Positions 1 through 7,604 of a stretch of DNA of 11,241 nt are shown piece by piece. The DNA is taken from positions 1 through 11,241 of the forward strand of contig JAJZFE010000460.1 in the NCBI GenBank assembly GCA_021798655.1, written 5' to 3'. The stretch is from Acidobacteriota bacterium (GTDB taxonomy: Bacteria > Acidobacteriota > Terriglobia > Terriglobales > Acidobacteriaceae). The position numbers and the translations under genes were made by a program. Position 1 is the stretch's first letter; the number at the start of each line of letters is the position of its first letter. Under the pieces are notes generated by a model. That model was not told where the DNA came from. It made no database searches and saw only the letters and a program-made list of their open reading frames with translations.

Positions 1-1703
1 AAGTGTGTCTGGGGCTGCCAGGGGGCGTAGTCGACACCGAGGCGGAGGTCTTCGTGGATCTCGTGGGCGTCGATGAGCTTGTTGGGGTTGAGGTGGTTGG
101 TGGGGTCCCAGAGGCGCTTGAAGTCGCGGAAGGCCTGCATGAGTTCGGGGCCGAACATTTTGGGGAGGAGTGCGCCGCGGGCCTGGCCGTCGCCGTGTTC
201 ACCGGAGAGGGAGCCGCCGTGGCTGAGGGCGATGTCTGCTGCGCGGTCCATGAACTGGCGGAAGTTGAGGATGCCGGATTCGGTTTCGAGATCGAAGCTG
301 AGGCGCATGTGGACGCAGCCCTGGCCGAAGTGTCCGTACATGGGGCTGTGGTAGCCGTACTCGTTCATGAGGGCGTAGATGTGGCGGAGGTAGGAGCCGA
401 GCTGGGTGGGGTCGACGGCGGCGTCTTCCCAACCCTCCCATCCGGTGCCCTGGCCGGGGACGAAGGCGGTGGCGCCGAGGCCAGACTCGCGGATGGCCCA
501 GACGCGGGCGGCTTCGGCGGCGGTGTAGATGCGGGCGTCGGTGCCCGTGTCGGGGGAGGTGGTAGGCAGGGAGGCGGCGAGGCCGCGGGCCTGGGCGTTG
601 GCTTCGGCCTGAGTGGCTCCGCCGAATTCGACGAGGAGGAAGCCGCGGCCGGCGGGGAGGAGCGGGAGGTCGGCGAGGGCTTTCTGCTTGCGGTGGAGGG
701 CGTCGAGGAGCAGGCCGTCCATGCCTTCGAGGCCGATGGGTTTGTGCTGGAGGATCTGCGGGACGTGGTCGGCTGCGACGAAGACGTCGGAGAAGCCGAT
801 GCCCATGAGGGTGCGGAACTGGGGGCTTTGGACGAGCTGGAGGGTAGCGCCGAGGATGATGGCGCAGGTGCCTTCGCTGCCGACGATGGCGCGGGCGACA
901 TGGAAGCCATTTTCGGGGAGGAGTTCGTCGAGGTTGAAGCCGGAGACGCGGCGGGGGATGTTGGGGAAGCGGGCGCGGACGAGGTCGGCGTAGGTGTCGC
1001 GGAGGCGTTTGAGTTCGGCGTAGATTTCGCCGATGCGGCCACCGGCGGCGATGTGGGCGGTGAGTTCGGCTTCGGAGGTGGCGCCGACGGTGAGGCGGGT
1101 TCCGTCGTAGAGCAGGAGGTCGAGGGCGACGATGTTGTCGACGGTTTTGCCGCCCATGAGGGCGTGGACGCCGCAGGAGTTGTTGCCGATCATGCCGCCG
1201 AGGGTGCAGCGGCTGTGGGTGGCGGGGTCGGGGGCGAAGGTGAGGGCGAATTTTTCAGCGGCCTCGCGTACGCGATCGAGGACGATGCCGGGCTGGACGT
1301 GGACGGTACGGGAGACGGGATCGACGGCGGACATGCCGTTCATGTATTTGGAGAAGTCGAGGATGACGGCGGCGTTGCAGCCTTGTCCGGCGAGGGAGGT
1401 ACCTGCGCCGCGGGAGAGGATGGGGGCGTGGAAGGCGCGGCAGAGTGTAACTGTTTCGATTACATCCTGTTCGTCGCGGGGAATGACGAGGCCGATGGGG
1501 ATGTGGCGGTAGTTGGAGGCGTCGGTGGCGTAGAGGGCGCGGGAGGCGTCGTCGAAGCGGACTTCGCCGCGGATTTTGGCGCGGAGCTGGCGCTCGAGTT
1601 CGGCGGCTGCGGGGAAGGTGTCGTGGGCGCGTGCGTGAGAGCTGGGTGGGATGGGCGGCGGCTGGGTGGCGGGTGGAAGAACGACAAACGGCGAGGTGGA
1701 CAT
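1..1703 (-). CDS. FAD-linked oxidase/dehydrogenase (GlcD/Dld-like, probably fused to an Fe-S domain), 3' end outside window
   Basis: About 567 residues are visible and the frame stays open to position 1, so the C-terminus is missing. The family oxidises 2-hydroxy acids such as D-lactate or glycolate, or related substrates, with FAD and passes electrons on. The FAD-binding PP-loop RGAGTSLAGQ is at residues 98-107, and a second FAD-domain motif, GGMIGNNSCGVHALMGGKT, is at about 169-187. The FAD-oxidase C-terminal domain is recognisable by GHFGQGCVHMRL and GEHGDGQARG, and near the edge by NPNKLIDAHEI and LRLGVDYAPW. That last stretch is the linker typical of relatives in which a C-terminal Fe-S (CCG/ferredoxin-like) domain follows; this part is inferred, not seen. 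I chose the ATG at 1703 because an in-frame stop lies at 1751-1749 and homologous sequence starts soon after; a GGAG sits about 13 nt upstream, rather far. The first 30 residues are Pro-rich with no clear signal peptide. The substrate cannot be assigned. Confidence 0.9.
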   Translation of the reverse strand, partial: MSTSPFVVLPPATQPPPIPPSSHARAHDTFPAAAELERQLRAKIRGEVRFDDASRALYATDASNYRHIPIGLVIPRDEQDVIETVTLCRAFHAPILSRGAGTSLAGQGCNAAVILDFSKYMNGMSAVDPVSRTVHVQPGIVLDRVREAAEKFALTFAPDPATHSRCTLGGMIGNNSCGVHALMGGKTVDNIVALDLLLYDGTRLTVGATSEAELTAHIAAGGRIGEIYAELKRLRDTYADLVRARFPNIPRRVSGFNLDELLPENGFHVARAIVGSEGTCAIILGATLQLVQSPQFRTLMGIGFSDVFVAADHVPQILQHKPIGLEGMDGLLLDALHRKQKALADLPLLPAGRGFLLVEFGGATQAEANAQARGLAASLPTTSPDTGTDARIYTAAEAARVWAIRESGLGATAFVPGQGTGWEGWEDAAVDPTQLGSYLRHIYALMNEYGYHSPMYGHFGQGCVHMRLSFDLETESGILNFRQFMDRAADIALSHGGSLSGEHGDGQARGALLPKMFGPELMQAFRDFKRLWDPTNHLNPNKLIDAHEIHEDLRLGVDYAPWQPQTH

Positions 1704-1780
1704 GGTGGGCGGCACTCTCCAACGCGGACGGCAGGTTTGGTTGTGATCTTACTTGGCTGCGGGGGGTTATAGAAGAGTTC

Positions 1781-1809
1781 TCGCCAAGGGTGTTGGTTGG
1801 GGCTATACT
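1781..1809 (+). promoter_or_regulatory. Candidate sigma70-type promoter toward the aminotransferase
   Basis: TATACT at 1804-1809 (five of six to the -10 consensus) is preceded after a 17-nt spacer by TCGCCA at 1781-1786 (four of six to TTGACA). Transcription would begin near 1816 and leave a leader of almost 290 nt before the chosen start at 2106. The -10 hexamer is the reverse complement of the -10 proposed for the opposite strand, so the two promoters would exclude each other. This is motif inspection only. Confidence 0.35.
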
Positions 1810-1832
1810 GGGCGCGAAACGGTATGGGTCAA
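1804..1832 (-). promoter_or_regulatory. Candidate sigma70-type promoter for the FAD-linked oxidase
   Basis: On the minus strand TTGACC (1832-1827, five of six to consensus) is followed after 17 nt by AGTATA (1809-1804), or after 19 nt by TATAGC (1807-1802). This would give a leader of roughly 90-100 nt before the ATG at 1703. The -35 is good and the -10 is only moderate. No other pairing as good was seen in the divergent gap. Confidence 0.35.
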
Positions 1833-2105
1833 CACTCTGAATCCGTGATGCGTGCTGAGGGCGTGTGGTGCCGATGGAAGTCGCACCAGATGCCGAGCGC
1901 GGAGTTGCGACTGCTGCCGACGCAGACGCGGCCCAGCCTGTTTGGCGACTAGCCGAGGCGTACTTTCTTCCCACCGATTTTGCCTGCGATGGAGCGATGG
2001 TTCTGGTTTGCTGCGTGATGGAGCGCGGTGGACGGAGTGCCGATGCAGGCGGCTGGCGATGCTGGCTGGAGACGACAACTACTCCCGATGGACGTGAAGG
2101 CGAGG
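1810..2105 (+). other. Long leader/intergenic region before the aminotransferase, with a 34-codon small ORF
   Basis: Nearly 300 nt separate the proposed transcription start from the best start of the aminotransferase. Within it an ORF runs from an ATG at 1848 to TAG at 1950-1952 (34 residues, MRAEGVWCRW at its start). By my count about 28 of its 33 non-start codons end in G or C. It has no clear ribosome-binding site at 1848; an internal ATG at 1890 has GGAAG about 9 nt upstream. No transmembrane segment or known motif is visible. It could be a leader peptide, a small protein, or chance in GC-rich DNA. No riboswitch class was recognised. Confidence 0.2.
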
Positions 2106-3512
2106 ATGACGATGGCAGTGATGAATGCGATTTCGATACGGACGGTAAGCGATGCGGTGTATGGGGAGTTTGGCCCGAAGCTGAAGGGGGTGCTGCCTGG
2201 CGAGAAGGCGAAGGCGATGATTGCGCGGGATGAGCAGTACATGTCGCCGAGCTACACGCGGTCGTATCCGCTGGCGATGAAGCGTGGGCGAGGGACGCGG
2301 GTGGAGGATGTGGACGGGAACGAGTTTCTGGATTTTTCTGCGGGGATCGCGGTGGTATCGACGGGGCATTGTCATCCGGAGGTGGTGGCGGCGATTCAGA
2401 AGCAGGCGGGTGAGTTTCTGCATATGTCGGGCACGGATTTTTACTATGAAGGGATGGTGGCTCTGGCGGAGCGGCTTTCGGCGGTGGCTCCGATGGCGGG
2501 ACCGCACCGGTTTTACTATGGCAACTCGGGTGCGGAGGCGGTGGAGTGTGCGCTGAAGCTGGCGCGATACCACACGGGTCGTCAGAACGTGATTGCGTTT
2601 CTGGGGGCGTTCCATGGACGGACGATGGGAGCGTTGTCGCTGACGGCCTCGAAGCCGCAGCAGCGGCGGCGGTTTGCTCCGCTGGTGCCGGGGGTGACGC
2701 ATGTGCGTTATCCGTATGCGTATCGCGGATGCGCGGGCGGGCCGCAGGCGGAGGAGGCGTTTGCGCTGGGGTGTGCGCGGTACATCGAGGAGAAATTGTT
2801 CAAGACGGTGCTGGCTCCGGAGGAGGTGGCGGCGATCTTTGTGGAGGCGATCCAGGGGGAGGGTGGATACGTAGTGGCTCCGACGGTGTTTATGCAGGAG
2901 TTGCGGCGGATCTGCGACAAGTACGGGATTCTGTTGGTGGTGGACGAGGTACAGAGCGGTGCGGGGCGCACGGGCAAATGGTGGGCGGTGCAGCATACGG
3001 GCGTGGAGCCGGACATCATCTGCATTGCGAAGGGGATTGCGAGTGGGATGCCGCTGAGCGTGTGCATGTCGAAGGCGGAGATTATGGATTGGAAGCCGGG
3101 GTCGCATGCATCGACGTATGGAGGAAATCCGGTGGCGATTGCGGCGGCGCTGGCGACGATGGATGTGATTGAGCGCGAGGGACTGGCCAATGCGACGCAC
3201 GTCGGCGGGTTGATGCAGGAGCGACTGAAGACGTGGCTGAGCAAGTACTCGATTGTGGGCGATGTGCGGGGACGAGGGCTGATGATCGGGGTGGAGATTG
3301 TGAAGGATCAGGCGACGCGGGAGATGGCGGGAGAGTGGCGCGACCGGATTGTGGATCTGGCGTTCGAGCGCGGCGTTCTATTGCTGGGCTGCGGTGAGAC
3401 GACGATCCGCCTGGCGCCGCCTCTGATTGTGAAGGCTGAGGAAGCGATGATCGCGCTGGATGTGCTGGAAGAGTGCGTGGCGATCGTGGAGCGGGAGCAG
3501 CGGGGAGCGTAG
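2106..3512 (+). CDS. Class III PLP-dependent aminotransferase, acetylornithine/4-aminobutyrate aminotransferase family
   Basis: A 468-residue fold-type I enzyme expected in the cytosol, moving an amino group from an omega- or alpha-amino acid to a 2-oxo acid, or racemising. The phosphate-binding GNSGAE is at residues 139-144, FHGRTMGALS follows, the aspartate that contacts the PLP pyridine nitrogen is D280 in VVDEVQSGAGRTG, and the Schiff-base lysine is K309 in IAKGIASGMP. The run ISPSYTR-type (here MSPSYTRSYPL), GHCHPEV and HMSGTDFYY closely resembles a branch also found in archaea, where members have been described as ornithine aminotransferase or amino-acid racemases, so the substrate stays open. 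The frame continues upstream to a GTG at 2028, with ATGs at 2043, 2088, 2106, 2112 and 2121. I chose 2106 (AAGG 5 nt upstream); 2112 (GAGG 6 nt upstream) is as good. The gene is complete and divergent from the FAD oxidase. Confidence 0.92.
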   Translation: MTMAVMNAISIRTVSDAVYGEFGPKLKGVLPGEKAKAMIARDEQYMSPSYTRSYPLAMKRGRGTRVEDVDGNEFLDFSAGIAVVSTGHCHPEVVAAIQKQAGEFLHMSGTDFYYEGMVALAERLSAVAPMAGPHRFYYGNSGAEAVECALKLARYHTGRQNVIAFLGAFHGRTMGALSLTASKPQQRRRFAPLVPGVTHVRYPYAYRGCAGGPQAEEAFALGCARYIEEKLFKTVLAPEEVAAIFVEAIQGEGGYVVAPTVFMQELRRICDKYGILLVVDEVQSGAGRTGKWWAVQHTGVEPDIICIAKGIASGMPLSVCMSKAEIMDWKPGSHASTYGGNPVAIAAALATMDVIEREGLANATHVGGLMQERLKTWLSKYSIVGDVRGRGLMIGVEIVKDQATREMAGEWRDRIVDLAFERGVLLLGCGETTIRLAPPLIVKAEEAMIALDVLEECVAIVEREQRGA

Positions 3513-3525
3513 GTTGTGAGGCCGG

Positions 3526-3564
3526 GCTGCACCGGGCCGGAACTTGTGTGGGTTCCGGTGCAGC
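3526..3564. terminator. Stem-loop between convergent genes, probable bidirectional terminator
   Basis: GCTGCA (3526-3531) pairs with TGCAGC (3559-3564), and CCGGAAC (3537-3543) pairs with GTTCCGG (3552-3558). The left arm bulges 5 nt (3532-3536) and the loop is 8 nt. A competing fold uses GCTGCACCGG (3526-3535) with CCGGTGCAGC (3555-3564). The hairpin starts 13 nt after the aminotransferase stop and lies 20 nt past the stop of the opposing AI-2E gene. There is no T-run on either strand, so it is not a textbook intrinsic terminator, but its place and strength suit termination or 3'-end protection. Confidence 0.55.
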
Positions 3565-3584
3565 GTGGCTGGGTTGCATTGCTG

Positions 3585-4673
3585 TTAGGGTTCGTCGTGG
3601 GTGAGGCGTTGGCGCCAGATGTCGAGCAGGGACTGTGCGAGGGCGTAAGCGATGGGGCCGAGGATGAGGCCGCTGATGCCGAAGACGATGACTCCGCCGA
3701 GGATGGAGAAGAAGATGGGGATGGTGTGGAGGCGGAGTTGGGTGCCGACCATGATGGGATAGAGGACGTTATCGAGGGTGCTGATGACGAGGGTCCCGAC
3801 GGCCATGAGGATGGCGGCTTGAATCCAATGGTGGGTGAGTGCGAGGTAGATGGCGACGGGGAGCCATACGGCGAAGGCTCCGAAGGATGGGATGATGGCG
3901 GCGAAGGCGGTGGCTGCGCCGAGCAGGGTGGCTGCGCCGGAGAGGCCGATGAAGGCAAAGACGATGCCTGCGACGACTCCCTGAATTGCGGAGACGACGA
4001 AGTGGCCCATGACGGTGGCGCGGATGGTATCGACGAGGCGGGCGAAGAGGTGGTCGGTCTCGCGCGGGCTGAGTGGAACGATGGCGCGGAGAGCGGGGAG
4101 GGCGAGGTCGCTGTCGCGGTAGACGAAGAACAGGACGAAGAGCATGATGACGATCTGGGTGAGGGCGGTGAGGGAGCCGGCGAGGAGGGCACCGATGTGC
4201 GCGGTGAGGAAGCCTGCGGACTTATCGAAGGCCTGGCTGGGGGTGATGTTGTCGAGGGAGAACTGGACGATGGCGTCGATGCGGGGGGAGTGATCGAGGA
4301 ACTGTTGCAGCGAGTGTTGGGCGGAGCCGCTTTGTACGGCCTGAATGGCGGCCAGGACGCGGTAGCCGAAGCTTTGGGCGAGCAGGAAGGTGGGGCCGAT
4401 GATGCCGAGGGCAACGAGTGCGACGCTGGTGGCTGCAGCAACGGATGGGGAGCGGAGGCGTGCGGCGATCCAGCGGTAGGGATGGCAGGTGACGACGGCG
4501 AGGACGATGGCTCCGGTGATGGCGGGGAGGAAGGGCTGGAGCATTCGCAGGCAGAGGAGGACGGCGACGATGGTGAGGAGGAAGAGGGTAAGGTTTTTCC
4601 AACTGAAGCCAGCGTTGGTGGCTGGCGGCTGGGGTGCGACTGCTGCGGGTTGCTGGCCTGAGGGTAGATTCAT
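3585..4673 (-). CDS. AI-2E family transporter (PerM/UPF0118 family integral membrane protein)
   Basis: A 362-residue polytopic inner-membrane protein of the AI-2E exporter family (PF01594). Named for E. coli TqsA, members differ in cargo; some act as Na+/H+ antiporters, so autoinducer export should not be assumed. After a short Pro/Ala-rich N-terminus, hydrophobic segments lie at about 27-43, 47-63, 77-100, 158-185, 222-246, 248-271, 275-296 and 317-345. A soluble stretch separates the third and fourth (about 101-157). The family hallmarks are LDNVLYPIMVG (about 300-310) and FSILGGVIVFGISGLILGP (322-340). The frame is open upstream to 4787, but the ATG at 4673 is the right start: it has GAGGAA 5 nt upstream and overlaps the ATPase stop as ATGA, which implies translational coupling. 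The upstream alternative would add a basic, non-family extension. The gene ends at TAA 3587-3585. Confidence 0.9.
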   Translation of the reverse strand: MNLPSGQQPAAVAPQPPATNAGFSWKNLTLFLLTIVAVLLCLRMLQPFLPAITGAIVLAVVTCHPYRWIAARLRSPSVAAATSVALVALGIIGPTFLLAQSFGYRVLAAIQAVQSGSAQHSLQQFLDHSPRIDAIVQFSLDNITPSQAFDKSAGFLTAHIGALLAGSLTALTQIVIMLFVLFFVYRDSDLALPALRAIVPLSPRETDHLFARLVDTIRATVMGHFVVSAIQGVVAGIVFAFIGLSGAATLLGAATAFAAIIPSFGAFAVWLPVAIYLALTHHWIQAAILMAVGTLVISTLDNVLYPIMVGTQLRLHTIPIFFSILGGVIVFGISGLILGPIAYALAQSLLDIWRQRLTHDEP

Positions 4674-7492
4674 GCTGATTCCTCGACGGTGTGGGTGGCT
4701 GCGGAGGGACGGTGGTTGCGGCGGATCCATTTTGCGAGTTCGCTTACCCATACGATAGTGCTTGCGACGGCGAGGCAGAGAGCCCAATCGCGACGGGTGA
4801 GGGAGACGACTCCGAAGGCGCGTTGCAGGATGGGGACGTGGAGCAGCGTGAGTTGGAGCGCGATGGAGGCGAGGATGGCGGCCCAGAGCCAGCGATTGCG
4901 GAAGAGGCCGACGAGGATGGAGTCGGACTCGGAGCGGGCGCTGAGGGCGTTGGCGAGTTGGAAGAGCATGAGGGTGGTGAAGGCCATGGTGCGCTGGTGG
5001 ACGATGGAGTGCTGCGGCGGGGCGAGGAAGAAGATGTAGAGCGTTCCTGCGGTCATGACGGAAGCGACGAGCAACAGGTCCTGTAGCATTTGCGAGCCGA
5101 GGATGGCATCCTGAGGGCGGCGTGGCGGACGCTGCATGACATGTGGAGCAGGAGGGTCAACGCCGAGGGCGAGGGCGGGTGCTCCGTCGGTGATGAGGTT
5201 GATCCAGAGGATCTGAGCGGCGGTGAGCGGGAGAGTGAGGTGGTGGGGGCCGGTGGAGGTGCGGAAGGAGAGCAGGACCGCGCTGAGGAAGAGGGTGAAG
5301 ACCTCGCCGAGGTTGGTGGCGAGCAGGTAGCGGAGGAACTTCTGGATGTTGTCGAAGACGATGCGACCTTCTTCGACGGCGGCGACGATGGTGGCGAAGT
5401 TGTCGTCGGTGAGGATGAGGGCCGCGGCCTGGCGGGAGACGTCGGTGCCGGTGATGCCCATGGCGACGCCGATGTGCGCGGCTTTGAGGGCGGGGGCGTC
5501 GTTGACTCCGTCGCCGGTCATGGCAACGATTTCGTGATTCTGCTGGAGGGCGTGGACGATGCGGAGTTTGTGCTGGGGGTTGACGCGGGCGAAGACCTGA
5601 GTGGTTTGGACGGCCTGGCGGAGTTCGAGGTCGGAGAGGAGGTCGAGTTGTGCGCCGGAGAGGACAGTGGTGGCGTTGGGGATGCCAAGCTCGCGGGCGA
5701 TGGCTGCGGCGGTGTGGGGATGGTCGCCGGTGATGAGGAGGGTGCGGATGCCGGCCTGGCGGGTGCGCTCGATGGCGAGGCGGGCCTCGGGGCGCGGGGG
5801 ATCGATCATGCCGATCAGGCCGAGGAAGGTGAGGTGCTGCTCGGTCTGGTCGGCTTGCTCGGGGGTGGTGGGATGGGCGGTCTCGGAGGCGGAGAGGGTG
5901 CGGGTGGCGATGCCGAGCGTGCGGAGTGCACGGGCAGTGAGTTGATCGTTGTCGAGGAGGATCTGCTGGCGCCGCTGGGGGGTGAGTGGCACGGCGATAC
6001 CGGCGGCGAACTCGTGGGTGCAGCGGTCGAGCAGGAGGTCAGGTGCGCCTTTGGTGAAGACGGTGGTTTGCTGGGGTGGTGGAGTCTGCGTGGAGGTGGG
6101 ATGGATGGTGCTCATGCGCTTGCGCTCGGAGGAGAAGGGGATCTCAGCGAGGCGCGGGTAGAGGGTTGGGAGTTGGTCGGTGTCGATGCCGGCTTTGCGT
6201 GCGGCGGTGAGCAGGGCGGCTTCGGTGGGATCGCCCTGGATATTCCATCCGGTGGCGGAGTGATGAAGTTGGGCGTTGTTGACGAGGGCGGCTGCGAGGA
6301 GCAACTGGTGGGTCTCCTGTGCGCAGACGGAGGACAGGGGCTGGTGGGTGGGGGTGGTGAGTTGCCCTTCGGGGGCGTAGCCTGCGCCGGAGAGGTCGGT
6401 GATGCCAGAGGCGGTGACGAGGGTCGAGACGGTCATCTCGTTGCGGGTCATGGTGCCGGTTTTGTCGGCGGCGATGACGGTGGTGGAGCCGAGGGTTTCG
6501 ACGGCGGGGAGTTTTTTGACGATGGCTCCGCGACGGGCCATGCGCTGGACGCCGAGGGCGAGGGCGAGGGTGATGACGGCGGCGAGCCCTTCTGGGGTGG
6601 CGGCGACGGCGAGGGCGATGCCGAAGATGAGGATGCTCATGACGTCGGCGGGGCTTTGCAGGCCCTGCACGCTGAGCAGTACGAGGACGACGATGACTGC
6701 GATGAGCAGTACGGCGGCACCAAGTTGTTTGCTGAGGCGGCGGAGTTGAATCTGCAGCGGCGTGAGTTGGGCGGGTTCTGCTTCGAGGAGGTTGGCAATC
6801 TGGCCGAACTCGGTGTGCATGCCGGTGGCGGTGACGATGGCCTTGGCGTTTCCGGAGACGACCATGGTTCCAGCGAAGACCATGTTGGCGCGGTCGCCAA
6901 GTGCGGCGGCGTTGCTTAGCGGGTCGGTGTGCTTGGGTATGGGGAGGCTTTCGCCGGTAAGGGAGGACTCTGTGGTGAGGAGTGCGGAGGCTTGGGCGAG
7001 GCGGGCGTCTGCGGGGACGGAGTCGCCTTCGCTGAGGAGGAGGATGTCGCCTGGGACGAGGTGCCGGGCGAGGATGTGTTGCTGGAGGTGGTCGCGGAGG
7101 ACGGTGGACCGTTGGGGCATCATGGTGCTGAGCGCGGCGAGGGCGCGTTCGGCACGGTCTTCCTGTAGAAAGCCGAGCAGTGCGTTGAGGAAGACGATGG
7201 CGAGGATGATGAGGGCTTCGTAGGGGATGCCTGAGTTGCCTTGTAGTCTAGCGACCAGGACGGTAACTGCAGCGGCGGTGAGCAGGAGGTAGACCTGGGG
7301 GTCGTTGCCCTGGGCGAGCAGGCGTTGCCAGGCGGGCGGCCGCGGGGTGGAGCGGAGGGCATTGCTGCCACAGGTGGCCAGGCGCCGCGTAGCTTCGGCG
7401 GTGGTGAGTCCGGAGTGCAGGTCAGTGCCAAGGTCAGCGAGGACTGCGGCGACGGATTGCCGGCAGGGCGATGGTCGGTCGTGTCTTGCCAT
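4670..7492 (-). CDS. Cation-transporting P-type ATPase, P2 (Ca2+-pump) type
   Basis: A complete 940-residue ATP-driven cation pump of the inner membrane. In order: N-terminal cation-ATPase domain (about 10-80), actuator motif TGES (179-182), M4 motif PEGL (300-303), phosphorylation site DKTGT (D343), nucleotide-binding KGAP (481-484), DPPR (from 564), TGD (588-590), and hinge MTGDGVNDAP (658-667). By alignment in my head with the SERCA Ca2+ sites, E301 matches E309, N727 and E730 match N768 and E771, and N765, T768 and D769 match N796, T799 and D800. The ligand set therefore fits Ca2+ better than Na+/K+ or Mg2+. Two departures: PEGLA replaces the usual PEGLP, and Q845 occupies the place of the M8 glutamate E908. 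Ten hydrophobic segments fit the P2 topology. The ATG at 7492 has no strong Shine-Dalgarno sequence. The TGA overlaps the start of the AI-2E gene. The export of Ca2+ is inferred; Mn2+ is possible. Confidence 0.93.
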   Translation of the reverse strand: MARHDRPSPCRQSVAAVLADLGTDLHSGLTTAEATRRLATCGSNALRSTPRPPAWQRLLAQGNDPQVYLLLTAAAVTVLVARLQGNSGIPYEALIILAIVFLNALLGFLQEDRAERALAALSTMMPQRSTVLRDHLQQHILARHLVPGDILLLSEGDSVPADARLAQASALLTTESSLTGESLPIPKHTDPLSNAAALGDRANMVFAGTMVVSGNAKAIVTATGMHTEFGQIANLLEAEPAQLTPLQIQLRRLSKQLGAAVLLIAVIVVLVLLSVQGLQSPADVMSILIFGIALAVAATPEGLAAVITLALALGVQRMARRGAIVKKLPAVETLGSTTVIAADKTGTMTRNEMTVSTLVTASGITDLSGAGYAPEGQLTTPTHQPLSSVCAQETHQLLLAAALVNNAQLHHSATGWNIQGDPTEAALLTAARKAGIDTDQLPTLYPRLAEIPFSSERKRMSTIHPTSTQTPPPQQTTVFTKGAPDLLLDRCTHEFAAGIAVPLTPQRRQQILLDNDQLTARALRTLGIATRTLSASETAHPTTPEQADQTEQHLTFLGLIGMIDPPRPEARLAIERTRQAGIRTLLITGDHPHTAAAIARELGIPNATTVLSGAQLDLLSDLELRQAVQTTQVFARVNPQHKLRIVHALQQNHEIVAMTGDGVNDAPALKAAHIGVAMGITGTDVSRQAAALILTDDNFATIVAAVEEGRIVFDNIQKFLRYLLATNLGEVFTLFLSAVLLSFRTSTGPHHLTLPLTAAQILWINLITDGAPALALGVDPPAPHVMQRPPRRPQDAILGSQMLQDLLLVASVMTAGTLYIFFLAPPQHSIVHQRTMAFTTLMLFQLANALSARSESDSILVGLFRNRWLWAAILASIALQLTLLHVPILQRAFGVVSLTRRDWALCLAVASTIVWVSELAKWIRRNHRPSAATHTVEESA

Positions 7493-7529
7493 AGCGAGGA
7501 ACCGAGCTTTCCGTCGTGGTGAACGTCGG

Positions 7530-7563
7530 TGAAAGTGAGTACAGCGTCAGACTTTCAGTACAG
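7530..7563 (-). promoter_or_regulatory. Operator-like inverted and direct repeats upstream of the ATPase
   Basis: TGAAAGT (7530-7536) and ACTTTCA (7551-7557) form a perfect 7-bp inverted repeat with 14 nt between, so the half-site centres are 21 bp apart, two helical turns. Interleaved with it, AGTACAG occurs at 7538-7544 and again at 7557-7563, 19 bp apart in the same orientation. All lie 38-71 nt upstream of the ATPase ATG. No convincing -35/-10 pair was found nearby (TACACT, the reverse complement of 7571-7576 AGTGTA region, is a weak -10 candidate). Regulator unknown. Confidence 0.35.
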
Positions 7564-7604
7564 AAGGTTAGTGTACGGCTGCTTGAACGTATCTTATTGC
7601 ATGG

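Noticed and set aside
3..1772. 589-codon plus-strand ORF rich in Gly, Glu, Val and Ala
   Set aside because: It is in exact codon register opposite the FAD-linked oxidase, whose motifs are unmistakable on the minus strand. The ORF is open only because the real gene avoids the codons that would give stops on the other strand.
3516..4661. 381-codon acidic plus-strand ORF after the aminotransferase
   Set aside because: It is antisense to the AI-2E membrane protein; hydrophobic codons become Asp/Glu codons on the opposite strand.
3585..4673. Calling the AI-2E family gene a quorum-signal exporter (tqsA)
   Set aside because: The family name does not establish cargo, and no quorum-sensing gene lies nearby; the coupling to an ion pump argues for caution.
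5090..6919. 609-codon plus-strand ORF of acidic, Gly-rich composition
   Set aside because: It is antisense to the P-type ATPase, which has all family motifs; the composition is that of a shadow frame.
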